From Flavobacterium sp. SM15 (GTDB taxonomy: Bacteria > Bacteroidota > Bacteroidia > Flavobacteriales > Flavobacteriaceae), in NCBI RefSeq assembly GCF_022012335.1, contig NZ_JAKLTO010000008.1:1-64000 (forward strand): a stretch of DNA of 64,000 bases, read 5' to 3'. This document shows, piece after piece, positions 1 through 9,123 of the stretch; positions within the stretch are counted from its first letter, which is position 1, and every line of letters begins with the position of its first letter. Made by a program: the position numbers and the translations under genes. The notes beneath the pieces were generated by a model, which was not told the DNA's origin, ran no database searches, and saw only the letters and a list, made by a program, of their open reading frames with translations.

Positions 1-909
1 GCTGGACCATACAGTTTTACGGTAAGTGATGCAAATGGTTGTAGTGTTATAGTAAGCGGAACAGTTACTCAACCTCAAGCATTATCGGCAAGTTGTTCGT
101 CTAATAATAATTCAATTTATTTTGGATATAGTGGTGACCAAACCGCTATTGTAACGGTTAATCCTTCAGGAGGGGTAGGGCCTTATACAGTGTCTTTAAC
201 GATGAACCGTCCGTTATTATGTAACCAGATTACAAGTTCTGGGGATGAAACTTGGTTTCCAGGAGCAAAAACAGCATCAAGCAATGCTCATGTGGTTTGT
301 CCGGGAAGTGGAGGACCTTCTTCGAATCCATCTTCAACTTCATTAAATACTATTGTATGCGGGGTTGGATATTCAGCAACAGTTTCTTTGATGAGTGATG
401 CAATTATAACTGCTTTAGTTACCGATAGTAATGGATGTACAACAACCTGTTCCATTAGCTTACACGCAGAAGATGTTCGTTGTTTTGCTGGTAATAGTGG
501 TATTGCAAAAGTTCAGCTTTGTCATAAAACCGGTAGTGCAAAAAATCCATGTGTAGGTATTTGTGTTGATAATAGTGCTGTGGCAGAACATTTGGCCCAC
601 GGTGATTTCTTCGGAAAATGTACTCCGGATTGTTCACCGGCAAATTCAAACAGTAAAGAAGAAGGTTTGTTTGATGTTCTGGCTTATCCAAATCCAAGTA
701 ATTCACAATTTACTTTGGAAATTACCAACGGAACTGAAGAATTCATGAATGTGGAAGTATTCGATATGGCAGGAAGATTAATCAAACATATCGACAATAT
801 TAGCAATGGAAAAGTAACTTTTGGTGAAGAATTACCGCGAGGTGTTTATTTAGCGGTAGTAAATCAAGGGGCTAACAGTAAAACACTTAGAATAGTTAAA
901 GAAGATTAA
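1..909 (+). CDS. Secreted T9SS cargo protein with SprB-like repeat (5' end outside window)
   Basis: The frame is open from the first base, so this is the C-terminal 302 residues of a longer protein and the internal GTG at 190 is not its start. The first residues (GPYSFTVSDANGC) match the SprB/adhesin repeat of Bacteroidota gliding and surface proteins. A Cys/His-rich stretch follows (CHKTG, ICV, AVAEHLAHGDF), a motif I know from secreted Bacteroidota proteins. From about residue 220 there is a type A T9SS sorting domain with YPNPS, a GRLIK-like middle strand and the final KTLRIVKED. The protein should be exported by Sec, passed through the outer membrane by T9SS and anchored or released. The substrate or adhesion target cannot be told from this fragment. 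Confidence 0.85.
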   Translation, partial: AGPYSFTVSDANGCSVIVSGTVTQPQALSASCSSNNNSIYFGYSGDQTAIVTVNPSGGVGPYTVSLTMNRPLLCNQITSSGDETWFPGAKTASSNAHVVCPGSGGPSSNPSSTSLNTIVCGVGYSATVSLMSDAIITALVTDSNGCTTTCSISLHAEDVRCFAGNSGIAKVQLCHKTGSAKNPCVGICVDNSAVAEHLAHGDFFGKCTPDCSPANSNSKEEGLFDVLAYPNPSNSQFTLEITNGTEEFMNVEVFDMAGRLIKHIDNISNGKVTFGEELPRGVYLAVVNQGANSKTLRIVKED

Positions 910-931
910 AGTATAACAATTGAAAACAAAA

Positions 932-959
932 ACTCCGGATTAAACTCCGGAGTTTTTTT
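932..959 (+). terminator. Rho-independent terminator after the T9SS protein
   Basis: An 8-bp perfect stem (ACTCCGGA / TCCGGAGT) with a 6-base loop is followed by a T run, 22 bases after the stop codon. The A-rich left flank gives a weaker T run in the other direction, so it may also stop the convergent reductase gene. Confidence 0.85.
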
Positions 960-988
960 ATGCTATCTTGAGTTTTATCATTGCTGAA

Positions 989-1654
989 TCATTCTTCAAA
1001 AACAATGGTTTCGGCCGAAGCTCCAAGATCTATAAGAATTTTTCTCACGGTGGTTACAAAGTCTTCCGGTCCGCAAACATAAAAGTTCTGACTAAAGTTT
1101 ACGATGTTTTCAATCAGGAAGTTACGATCGATTCTTCTTCCGGTAAATCCGACAACGTTCTCTCGAGTGTAAAAGTTAACAAAATCGTTTTTGAGCATTT
1201 TATGAAGTTCATTGCCCATGATTACGTCTTCTGAAGTTTTGTTAACATAAATTAAACGGTTTCCTCTAAGTTGATTGTTTTTGTAAAGTTCCCTGAAAAT
1301 TGAAATGAAAGGGGTAATTCCTGACCCGGCCGCAATGAAAACACCTGGTCCTTTATAATTGATTGTACCAAAAACATCATGAAGAATCAATTCGTCTCCG
1401 GCATTAATTTTTCCCAGCTCGTTGGTTACACCATCGCGGTCTTTGTAAATTTTTATCATGAATTCGAGGTAATTCGATTCCTTTAAATTGGTAAAAGTAA
1501 AAGGTCTTAATTCTTTCTTCCATTTTGGTGAGTTGATTGAAATTTCCGTGGCCTGTCCTGGGATAAAATTATAGCCTTGTGGTTTTTCAACTACAAAAGA
1601 TTTTACATCATGTGTGATAAATTGCGCCTTTAAAACTTTAACAACGTGGTTCAT
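989..1654 (-). CDS. FAD-binding flavodoxin/ferredoxin reductase-like oxidoreductase
   Basis: A 221-residue ferredoxin-NADP reductase fold protein that probably transfers electrons between NAD(P)H and a flavin or small redox protein in the cytoplasm. FAD domain: RPFTFT (50-55), the RxYS-type flavin motif. NAD(P) domain: AAGSGITPF (108-116) and YVCGPEDF (192-199). It ends in VFEE, which is typical of the family. There is no 2Fe-2S domain, so it is a minimal reductase whose partner would be encoded elsewhere. It stands alone between a converging T9SS gene and a two-component pair. The electron partner cannot be named. Confidence 0.85.
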   Translation of the reverse strand: MNHVVKVLKAQFITHDVKSFVVEKPQGYNFIPGQATEISINSPKWKKELRPFTFTNLKESNYLEFMIKIYKDRDGVTNELGKINAGDELILHDVFGTINYKGPGVFIAAGSGITPFISIFRELYKNNQLRGNRLIYVNKTSEDVIMGNELHKMLKNDFVNFYTRENVVGFTGRRIDRNFLIENIVNFSQNFYVCGPEDFVTTVRKILIDLGASAETIVFEE

Positions 1655-1757
1655 TTACTAATAAAATTTGATTTTATAACAAGTTTGCTAAAATCGTTTG
1701 CAATAATAAAGTTAGGGATTTAAAATTATTTTTGAGGTTATTATTTGATTGTTTTTG

Positions 1758-2171
1758 TTAGAATTGGTTTGATGAGTAATTTTTCATGATGTAGGTAAAA
1801 GCATCTTTGGTTAGTGGTTTTACGATATAATCCGTAACAGTGTTTATCGCTTTCGATTTTCTGATATCAGATGAGTCTATGGAAGAGGAAACAATATAAA
1901 TCGGAATGGTTTTGCAAAGTTTGGATTGCAGTAATTTATATTGCTCGAGAAATTTCCAACCGTCCATAATCGGCATGAAAATATCGAGAAGAATCAAATC
2001 CGGAAGTTTTGTGTTGTTGTCATGTGCTGATTTCAAAAATGTTATAGCTTCCAGGCCATTGGAGAAAACATTCACCTGGTTAACCAATTGAGAGTCAGTT
2101 ATTACTTTCTTGGTCAAAAGTTGAAAGATGATATCATCATCAATGATGCATATGTTTTCAATTTTCTTCAT
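1758..2171 (-). CDS. Single-domain response regulator (CheY-like)
   Basis: A 137-residue receiver domain with no output domain. Visible residues are the acidic pocket D11-D13, phospho-acceptor D63 in LLDIFMPIMDG, S96/S97 at the Thr/Ser switch and K118 in VKPL. It overlaps the upstream histidine kinase by 14 bases, so the two are almost certainly co-translated and cognate. Without an effector domain it must act by protein contact or as a phosphorelay intermediate; Bacteroidota often pair such receivers with PAS kinases. The target is unknown. Confidence 0.92.
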   Translation of the reverse strand: MKKIENICIIDDDIIFQLLTKKVITDSQLVNQVNVFSNGLEAITFLKSAHDNNTKLPDLILLDIFMPIMDGWKFLEQYKLLQSKLCKTIPIYIVSSSIDSSDIRKSKAINTVTDYIVKPLTKDAFTYIMKNYSSNQF

Positions 2172-3330
2172 CAGGATTCATTTTATATAAGTTCACCGTG
2201 AAGGTACTTCCTTTGTTAATCTGACTTTTTACAACGATTTCTCCACCCATCGCCTCAACCTGTGTTTTGGTTAGAAAAAGTCCAAATCCTTTTGCATCGG
2301 GATTACCGTGGAAGGTTTTATGCAGCTTGAACAGATCGTTTTTGTGTTTTTTTAAGTTGATACCCAGTCCATTGTCTTTTACATCGATGCAAATCCAATC
2401 GTCTTTAATATAACTGCTGATATGTATTTTAATGATTTTTTCCGGAAGGCTGTATTTTATGGAATTACTTATCAGATTTTTAAAGATGCTGTGAAGGTAT
2501 TTTTTAGGATATTGTATTGTAGGAACTTTGTTAAAATTATGTGTTATTTTTACTTTTGTTTCGGAAATTTCTGCGGCAAGATTTTTAAGGACATCTTCAA
2601 TTTCATTAGTAAGACTGACATGTTGTTTTTTTATGGTTAAATCCATTCGAATGCGTGTTGCATCAACCAATTCTTCAAATGATTTTTGAAATTGATTTAT
2701 AACTGAACCTTGAATTTTTAAGTAATTATGTCTTTCTTGATCATCATTACACTCATCGATAATTTCATTTAAATGAATTAGATTACTTAAAGGTGCTCTC
2801 AAATTATGAGCAATTATTTGACAAAATTCCTCAAGTTGTTTTTTTTGAGCAGTAATTAAAGAAAGCAATTGCGTGCGTTCGAGTAGTTTTTTCTTGAGTT
2901 CGGCTTCTGTTCTTTTTAGTTTGGTAATATCAGTGGATAGTATAAGAATACCTTCATGAACAGGTTGAATACTTAGCTCAAACCAACCCTTGGATTTGTC
3001 AGGAAAGTCAAACTCGGAGATAATTTCTGAAGGAAGCCTTTCAAACATGCATAATTTTAAGTTATCAAACATTGCAGAATTTTCAATTCCGGGATAACGT
3101 TCCATCATTGTACTGCCTAAAAGTTCTTTTTTGGTGGATACGCCTTGTTTGGCAATCGAGTCATTTACATAAATATATTGCCATTTGTAATTAATAACCT
3201 GAACACCTTCAATCATGCGGTCAAAAACAGAATATTTATTTTTGGCTAGATTGAGTTCGTTTTGTAATGAGAGCTTTATATTTAAACTGCCTTCCACCAT
3301 ACCCGTGCTTTTGTAGTAAATATAGTGCAT
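2158..3330 (-). CDS. PAS-domain sensor histidine kinase
   Basis: A 390-residue cytoplasmic kinase without obvious membrane segments. The N-terminal PAS domain spans about residues 30-140 (with FELSIQPV near 117-124), followed by a short coiled coil (141-170), the HisKA dimerisation helix with H175 in IIAHNLRAPLSN, and the HATPase domain with N box NLISNSIKYS, G1 DNGLGI and G2 KGFGLFLTK. The H box variant HNLRAP is common in Bacteroidota kinases. It is first in a two-gene unit with the overlapping receiver protein. The signal sensed by the PAS domain is not predictable; a second ATG lies 10 codons downstream and could be the true start. Confidence 0.88.
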   Translation of the reverse strand: MHYIYYKSTGMVEGSLNIKLSLQNELNLAKNKYSVFDRMIEGVQVINYKWQYIYVNDSIAKQGVSTKKELLGSTMMERYPGIENSAMFDNLKLCMFERLPSEIISEFDFPDKSKGWFELSIQPVHEGILILSTDITKLKRTEAELKKKLLERTQLLSLITAQKKQLEEFCQIIAHNLRAPLSNLIHLNEIIDECNDDQERHNYLKIQGSVINQFQKSFEELVDATRIRMDLTIKKQHVSLTNEIEDVLKNLAAEISETKVKITHNFNKVPTIQYPKKYLHSIFKNLISNSIKYSLPEKIIKIHISSYIKDDWICIDVKDNGLGINLKKHKNDLFKLHKTFHGNPDAKGFGLFLTKTQVEAMGGEIVVKSQINKGSTFTVNLYKMNPDEEN

Positions 3331-3450
3331 TTTTTATTACTCTGTATTTTCTTTTATGTTAATTTCTAGTGAGTTAACAAAATTTTTATAAATCGTTTGT
3401 ATTTGATAAAAACCAATCTGTTTTATTATATTTTTGAGCTTAATTAATAA

Positions 3451-3480
3451 AAAAAGCCGAACTAAACAGTCCGGCTTTCT
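3451..3480 (-). terminator. Rho-independent terminator after the E1 gene
   Basis: AAGCCG/CGGCTT stem, extended with one mismatch to AACT/AGT, with a run of T on the minus strand beyond it. It lies 19 bases past the stop codon of the E1 gene. Confidence 0.75.
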
Positions 3481-3498
3481 TATAAATACAATAAAGTT

Positions 3499-5901
3499 TT
3501 AGTACAAACTTGGATATTTTGAAGGATTAACTTCATTCATCATACTGTAAACTTTTTCAAAAATATCTTCTACAGACGGTTTGGAGAAGTAATCACCGTC
3601 GGTTCCGTAAGCTGGTCGGTGTGCTTTTGCAGCCAATGTTTCCGGATTGCTGTCTAAGAATTTGTATCCTTTCTGCTCATCAATAATTTGTTGTAAAATG
3701 AACGCTGATGCACCACCAGGAACGTCTTCATCAATTACCAATAAACGATTCGTTTTTGCTAAGGATTTAACTATGTCATGATTAACATCAAAAGGTAATA
3801 AAGATTGAATATCAATGATTTCTGCATCAATTCCAATTTCCAATAATTCCTTAGCGGCTTGTTCTACCAAACGCAAAGTTGAACCATAAGAAACCAAAGT
3901 AATGTCGTGACCTTGTTTGATAGTTTCTACCACACCAATTGGAGTCTTGAATTCCCCCAAGTTAGTCGGCATTTTTTCTTTTAAACGATAACCGTTCAAA
4001 CATTCTACAAGTAGAGCAGGCTCATCAGTTTCTAATAAAGTATTATAGAATCCCGCAGCTTTAGTCATGTTTCTTGGAACTAAAACGTGAATACCGCGAA
4101 TCGCATTGATGATCATTCCCATTGGAGAACCGGAATGCCAGATTCCTTCTAAACGGTGGCCACGTGTTCTGATAATTAATGGTGCTTTTTGACGACCGGA
4201 AGTTCGGTATTGTAAAGTTGCCAAATCGTCGCTCATGATCTGGATTGCATATAAAAGGTAATCCAAATATTGAATTTCAGCTATTGGACGTAAACCTCTC
4301 ATGGCCATTCCAATACCTTGTCCTAAAATTGTAGCTTCACGGATTCCTGCATCAGCCACACGGAATTCTCCGTATTTTTCCTGCATACCTTCCAATCCTT
4401 GGTTAACGTCTCCGATGTTTCCGGAATCTTCACCAAAAATCAAGGTTTCAGGGTGCTTTTCAAAGATTGAATCGAAATTGTTTCGTAGTACCAAACGCGC
4501 ATCAACTTCTTCTGAGGTCTCATCGTATTTTGGTAAAACTTCGGCAACTGAAAGTACATTTTTGTCGGATTGGGAAAATAAATGTGAACTGAATTTCGGT
4601 TGGATTTTCTCAGTATAAGCAGTAATCCAAGCAGAAAGTTGTGCTCTTCCTTTTTCATTAACAATAAGACGTAAAACTTTACGCGCAGTTGTGATGATAT
4701 CTTTACGGATTGGTTCTTTTAAAGAAGCTAAGTCGTTCGCATATTTCTCGATAAATACTTTGTTATCGCTTGAAGACGCAATAGAATTCAATAATGAAAC
4801 CAATTCTTGCTGTTCTGCTTTAATTGGCTCTACAAATGCGTTCCATGCTGCTTTTTTGCCTTCTAAAACATCTTTTTTAGCTTGAGTGTCAATTGCTTCA
4901 ATTTCTTCTGCAGTAGCAATGCTGTTTTCAATTAGCCATTTACGCATTTGCGCCAAACAGTCGAATTCAGCTTCCCAAGCCAAACGGTCTGCATTTTTAT
5001 AACGCTCGTGAGAACCTGAAGTTGAGTGTCCTTGTGGCTGTGTTAATTCATTAACGTGGATTAAAACAGGAACATGTTCCTCACGTGCGATCTGAGATGC
5101 TCTTTGGTAAGTTTCCACAAGCGCAGGGTAATCCCATCCTTTAACTGTCATGATTTCATAACCGTTGCTTTCTTCATCACGTTGGAAACCTTTAAGGATT
5201 TCAGAAATGTTTTCTTTAGTGGTTTGGTATTTTGCGTGTACCGAAATTCCGTATTCATCATCCCAAACACTCATTACCATCGGTACTTGTAAAACTCCGG
5301 CTGCATTGATGGTTTCAAAGAACAATCCTTCAGAAGTTGAAGCGTTTCCGATGGTTCCCCAAGCTACTTCATTTCCTTTTTCAGAAAAATTAGTTTGGTT
5401 GATACCACCTACATTTCTGTATATTTTTGATGCCTGAGCCAAACCTAACAAACGTGGCATTTGCCCGGCTGTAGGAGAGATGTCTGCACTTGAGTTCTTT
5501 TGTTGTGTTAAGTTTTTCCAGTTTCCGTTTTCGTCTAAGGAATGCGTTGCAAAGTGACCACCCATCTGACGTCCGGCGCTCATAGGATCGTGAGCCAAAT
5601 CGGTATGACCGTATAAACCGGCGAAAAACTGCTGAATATTCATCTGGCCAATTGCCATCATGAAAGTCTGGTCGCGGTAGTAACCAGAACGGAAATCTCC
5701 ATTTTTAAAAGCTTTTGCCATAGCAAGCTGAGGAACTTCTTTTCCGTCTCCGAAAATTCCGAACTTTGCTTTACCGGTCAGTACTTCGCGACGTCCTAAA
5801 AGGCTGCATTCGCGACTTACAGTGGCAATTTTATAATCGTTTATTACTTCTGTTTTAAAGTCTTCAAACGATAATGTTTCTTTAGAGGCAGTTTGGTTCA
5901 T
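3499..5901 (-). CDS. Fused alpha/beta E1 component of a 2-oxoacid dehydrogenase
   Basis: An 800-residue thiamine diphosphate enzyme in which the E1 alpha and beta subunits, normally separate, form one chain. The alpha half (to about residue 400) has the MGGHFATHS region and the GNASTSEGLFFETINAA diphosphate/metal region. The beta half (about 460-800) starts at LIFGEDSG and holds FRVADAGIREATILGQG, IQYLDYLLYAIQ and the transketolase C-terminal region ending near HRPAYG. The fused form is widespread in Bacteroidota and is usually annotated as branched-chain or generic alpha-ketoacid dehydrogenase. No E2 or E3 gene is adjacent, so the exact substrate (branched-chain 2-oxoacids or pyruvate) stays open. 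Single-gene unit with its own promoter and terminator. Confidence 0.9.
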   Translation of the reverse strand: MNQTASKETLSFEDFKTEVINDYKIATVSRECSLLGRREVLTGKAKFGIFGDGKEVPQLAMAKAFKNGDFRSGYYRDQTFMMAIGQMNIQQFFAGLYGHTDLAHDPMSAGRQMGGHFATHSLDENGNWKNLTQQKNSSADISPTAGQMPRLLGLAQASKIYRNVGGINQTNFSEKGNEVAWGTIGNASTSEGLFFETINAAGVLQVPMVMSVWDDEYGISVHAKYQTTKENISEILKGFQRDEESNGYEIMTVKGWDYPALVETYQRASQIAREEHVPVLIHVNELTQPQGHSTSGSHERYKNADRLAWEAEFDCLAQMRKWLIENSIATAEEIEAIDTQAKKDVLEGKKAAWNAFVEPIKAEQQELVSLLNSIASSSDNKVFIEKYANDLASLKEPIRKDIITTARKVLRLIVNEKGRAQLSAWITAYTEKIQPKFSSHLFSQSDKNVLSVAEVLPKYDETSEEVDARLVLRNNFDSIFEKHPETLIFGEDSGNIGDVNQGLEGMQEKYGEFRVADAGIREATILGQGIGMAMRGLRPIAEIQYLDYLLYAIQIMSDDLATLQYRTSGRQKAPLIIRTRGHRLEGIWHSGSPMGMIINAIRGIHVLVPRNMTKAAGFYNTLLETDEPALLVECLNGYRLKEKMPTNLGEFKTPIGVVETIKQGHDITLVSYGSTLRLVEQAAKELLEIGIDAEIIDIQSLLPFDVNHDIVKSLAKTNRLLVIDEDVPGGASAFILQQIIDEQKGYKFLDSNPETLAAKAHRPAYGTDGDYFSKPSVEDIFEKVYSMMNEVNPSKYPSLY

Positions 5902-5924
5902 ATATCAGTAATGATGTTATTGGA

Positions 5925-5932
5925 CAAATTTA
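5925..5932 (-). promoter_or_regulatory. Bacteroidota -7 promoter element of the E1 gene
   Basis: Minus strand TAAATTTG, a full match to TAnnTTTG, ends 24 bases upstream of the ATG. A TTTG lies 15 bases further up, slightly closer than usual for a -33 box. The rest of the gap up to 6103 is AT-rich with nothing else recognisable. Confidence 0.55.
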
Positions 5933-6103
5933 ATTATTTAGACAATACAAAGCAACGTGTTGAAAGATTTGTAATTTCATTTTTGATAATTATTCAATTG
6001 AAATAGGATTTTACGCTTTGTTATTTTTAATAAAATATTGCTTTTGATAAATATTTTTCAATAAAATGATTTAAAAAGTGCAAACGAAATTGTGATAATT
6101 CTA

Positions 6104-8944
6104 TTAAAGCCATTTTCTGGTAAAAAGTGAAATAAGAGTTTTCGGACTTAATGTGATTACAAAACGTATTTTCTGATTGTAATTATCCTGAGCAATTTCC
6201 CATCCGTTATTGGAGTAGACCGGAAAGTATAATTCGAAATAATCAGGAACAAGATTTAATCGTATTCCGTTATCATACAATAATTTAGCTGATTTGTATT
6301 CGTTTTTTATTAAACCAACATCGCCATAAATTTCAATCCAGTTCCAAATATTAAAACTTGCATTAGCCGTTGTTAACCACTCATTAGCAAAACGGGTGTC
6401 GAATTTCGATTTGAAACCACCTTCGGCCATAATGTATTGCTGACTGAACAAACCGGTGCTTTCCGAACGGCCTAAAAGCCCGAAATCATATAAATAATCG
6501 GTAGAACGGTCAACTCCAAAACTGAAAAACTCCGATTTAGTGCTTCGGTACATAAAAGCTCCAGCATAAAAACGCAAATTGATTTGTCTGTTGTCTTCAA
6601 ATAATTTTCGGTATTGAACCTCGCCTGATAATTTTCCGAATTGACTTGCAATCTGAACATCAGACATTAAGGTGTAAACCCTTGTGATTTCAGACTCACT
6701 TTTAGAATAACGCAAATTAAAAACAGAGTAATCGTTTAGTTTTTCATTCTGATTCAGTAATGATTTTTCACGGTAAACCAAAATTTGCCTCAAATTGACA
6801 CTTTCCTTTTTGTTTGCACGATAATCTGGGTCTCTAAATCGAAACGAAATTGAGGGTGTCACTTTGCTGTATGCTGCATTTGGAGCATAATGATAGGTTC
6901 CGGCTCCAAGCGTGTAGCGAATGTTGTATAAACGATCTTCCCGTATATTCTGATTTACTGAAACAAAGGCATTACCTATCAATGTATTAGTGTTTGAGGA
7001 ATAAGTAGGAGTGATATCGAAGATAAACGGTTTGTCTAAAATAGATTTGTTATTTAAACTTAAACCGGGCGAAATTCCGTCGTAAAGATTATAGGTAAAT
7101 TCCGGAACGTAAAAAATCTGATTGTAATCAGGATCTTCCAAATCCCTGAAAAATGTGAATTTTATCGGACGGTTATTTCCTAAAAAACCTCGAACTGACT
7201 TCCAGTTGTTTCTTGAATTATACTCAGGGATTTCTTTATTGTAATTAATTGCCAGTTTTTCCACATCTTTTGCAGGAAGTGTAACTATAGTGTCTTTGGC
7301 TATATTTTCATACCATTTTTTAAACACAATACTGTCGTTCTTGATACCGTAAACAGAAACCGGAACATTGGTTCGCGTTTTATTTTTTATGGTTACTTTA
7401 ATAGTGTCAGACTCTTTTTTCAGTTTCCCGAATTTAAAATCGATCAATTGTCTTGTTTTTACAACAGTGGTAAAGAACCAATCAATGTCTTTATCGGTTT
7501 TACTTTTCAGAAGGTTTTCAAAATCGGATTCCTGAGTTTGATGCTTCTGGTTCAATGCAATGAATTCTGAAATTGTAGTAGGAACAATGTTGTGGTTTAA
7601 ATAAGAATTCAGATAGTTGATACTCAATCCGGAACGGTATTTTCCGGAAATCTGCTCGTTAAACTTAATAAAAGTACTTTTGGAATCACCAATTGCCTGA
7701 TCAAGATTTTTACGGGCCATTAACAAATACAGATAATTATACTGATCGTTAAAATCAGCTTTAAAAATATTGTAACCTTTCAATAATTTATATTCCGATA
7801 GACTTCCCATCATCTTCATTTTAGGGTAATTATCGTCTATGTATTTCATCATGATGTAGGCCTGAATTCCGTCAAGTATCCAACTCTCATTTCTTGGGTT
7901 TAGCTTTAAAGCGGCTTTTAGGTAACTTGAGGTAAAGGTTTTTAAAAATTTGAGTTCATACATGAACTCATCAGGAAATGGACTTATAAAAGAAGGTAAT
8001 TGATTAAGGCCATAAAACGGATTTCTCTCGTAATCGGTTTGAGTAACCAGGAGTTTTTTCTGCTCGGAAACACCTAAATGTTCAGTAACATAGCTTACAA
8101 CTCGGTCAATCACAACTGCTTTTTGAATGTCGTTTAAGCGTTTGTCTTTCAGGTTACAAACTACCTCCGAATAGTTGTTTTTATAGTTGCTGAACGTTGG
8201 TTTGGTTTCAAGAACCATGGTAAAATCTGTACGGTTTTTACCTTCGAGGGAATAGGTTTTTAAGTTCTCGTTTTCGTTTTTATTTAGAACATCTAAATCT
8301 GTATAAAGATTTAGTCCTGCCGGAAAATCAAGTGTTATGTTATAATTAGCTGCTCCATTGGCAATATCATCCAGATTTTCGTTGCTGTTCTTGATAAATT
8401 TATTGTTTTCTACACGCGCAGGAACTAAAAACCAGTTTTTTAAATACAAATTACCATTGTTGTCAAAACCGAATCGGGTGAATTTATCATTAGGGATTTT
8501 TACCAGATACTTTATTCTGATGGTGAATTTTTGCTTTGGATAAATAGGATTTAGAAGATGAACATCGATAAGATCCTGTTTTTTTTCTAATCGGTTAAAT
8601 TCTAAAGTCCTGTCGTTTTGATCGGTAATGTACAGTATTTCGGTTCGACCCCGATCATTTTCTTTTGCCAGATGAAAACTTCTTACATATTCGTCTGAAA
8701 AACGTTTGGCTAAAGGCGTGTTTTTAGCGGAATAAGCATTGTTCCAATCGTTTAAGATATAGTCTTTTAGAGTGTCGTTTGTGTTGTTGAAAAAGGTGAT
8801 TTCCTGTTCAAGATTAATTGTTTTGTGATCTTGTTCAACTTTGGCTGTAATTCGAATATTGTGTTGTGCTGAAATACCTTGTACGACCGAACAAAAAATA
8901 AAAACAAAAAAACTGGGTAACTGGTGTGGATTTTTTAGGCGCAT
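6104..8944 (-). CDS. M1-peptidase-like protein without zinc motif, fused to an outer-membrane beta-barrel
   Basis: 946 residues with a signal peptide (cleavage near residue 26, GISAQ). Residues about 30-560 resemble the N-terminal beta domain and helical catalytic domain of M1 (gluzincin) aminopeptidases, but no HExxH exists anywhere. The expected helix reads FMYELKFLKTF (328-337), and the WxxEG position reads W355-I-L-D-G. From about residue 600 the chain changes to alternating aromatic/polar strands (FRFRDPDYRAN, INLRFYAGAF, IEIYGDVGLI) ending in FTRKWL, as in outer-membrane barrels. I infer an outer-membrane protein with a periplasmic pseudo-peptidase part. Proteins of this layout occur in Flavobacteria under the name aminopeptidase, but catalysis is not supported here. 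Confidence 0.75.
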   Translation of the reverse strand: MRLKNPHQLPSFFVFIFCSVVQGISAQHNIRITAKVEQDHKTINLEQEITFFNNTNDTLKDYILNDWNNAYSAKNTPLAKRFSDEYVRSFHLAKENDRGRTEILYITDQNDRTLEFNRLEKKQDLIDVHLLNPIYPKQKFTIRIKYLVKIPNDKFTRFGFDNNGNLYLKNWFLVPARVENNKFIKNSNENLDDIANGAANYNITLDFPAGLNLYTDLDVLNKNENENLKTYSLEGKNRTDFTMVLETKPTFSNYKNNYSEVVCNLKDKRLNDIQKAVVIDRVVSYVTEHLGVSEQKKLLVTQTDYERNPFYGLNQLPSFISPFPDEFMYELKFLKTFTSSYLKAALKLNPRNESWILDGIQAYIMMKYIDDNYPKMKMMGSLSEYKLLKGYNIFKADFNDQYNYLYLLMARKNLDQAIGDSKSTFIKFNEQISGKYRSGLSINYLNSYLNHNIVPTTISEFIALNQKHQTQESDFENLLKSKTDKDIDWFFTTVVKTRQLIDFKFGKLKKESDTIKVTIKNKTRTNVPVSVYGIKNDSIVFKKWYENIAKDTIVTLPAKDVEKLAINYNKEIPEYNSRNNWKSVRGFLGNNRPIKFTFFRDLEDPDYNQIFYVPEFTYNLYDGISPGLSLNNKSILDKPFIFDITPTYSSNTNTLIGNAFVSVNQNIREDRLYNIRYTLGAGTYHYAPNAAYSKVTPSISFRFRDPDYRANKKESVNLRQILVYREKSLLNQNEKLNDYSVFNLRYSKSESEITRVYTLMSDVQIASQFGKLSGEVQYRKLFEDNRQINLRFYAGAFMYRSTKSEFFSFGVDRSTDYLYDFGLLGRSESTGLFSQQYIMAEGGFKSKFDTRFANEWLTTANASFNIWNWIEIYGDVGLIKNEYKSAKLLYDNGIRLNLVPDYFELYFPVYSNNGWEIAQDNYNQKIRFVITLSPKTLISLFTRKWL

Positions 8945-9095
8945 TGGTCATTAATATTCGTATTTGTAAATATATACAAAAATGAGTTTTTACATGAATT
9001 TTATTAGATTAATATAAATTATAATACTTTTCTTAAGGAATTGATCGTTTTATAAAAAAAAATGAAATAAACAACGCGAATTGTTGGGATATGTG

Positions 9096-9103
9096 TAACT
9101 TTG
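9096..9103 (+). promoter_or_regulatory. -7 promoter element of the secreted endonuclease gene
   Basis: TAACTTTG, a perfect TAnnTTTG, ends 20 bases before ATG 9124. An in-frame ATG at 9091 overlaps this element and so cannot lie in the transcript. This decides the start of the gene. Confidence 0.7.
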
Positions 9104-9123
9104 AATCCCCAATTTTCAAAAAA

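Noticed and set aside
190..909. GTG at 190 as the start of the first gene
   Set aside because: The frame is open to the window edge and the upstream part encodes an SprB-like repeat, so the gene begins outside the window.
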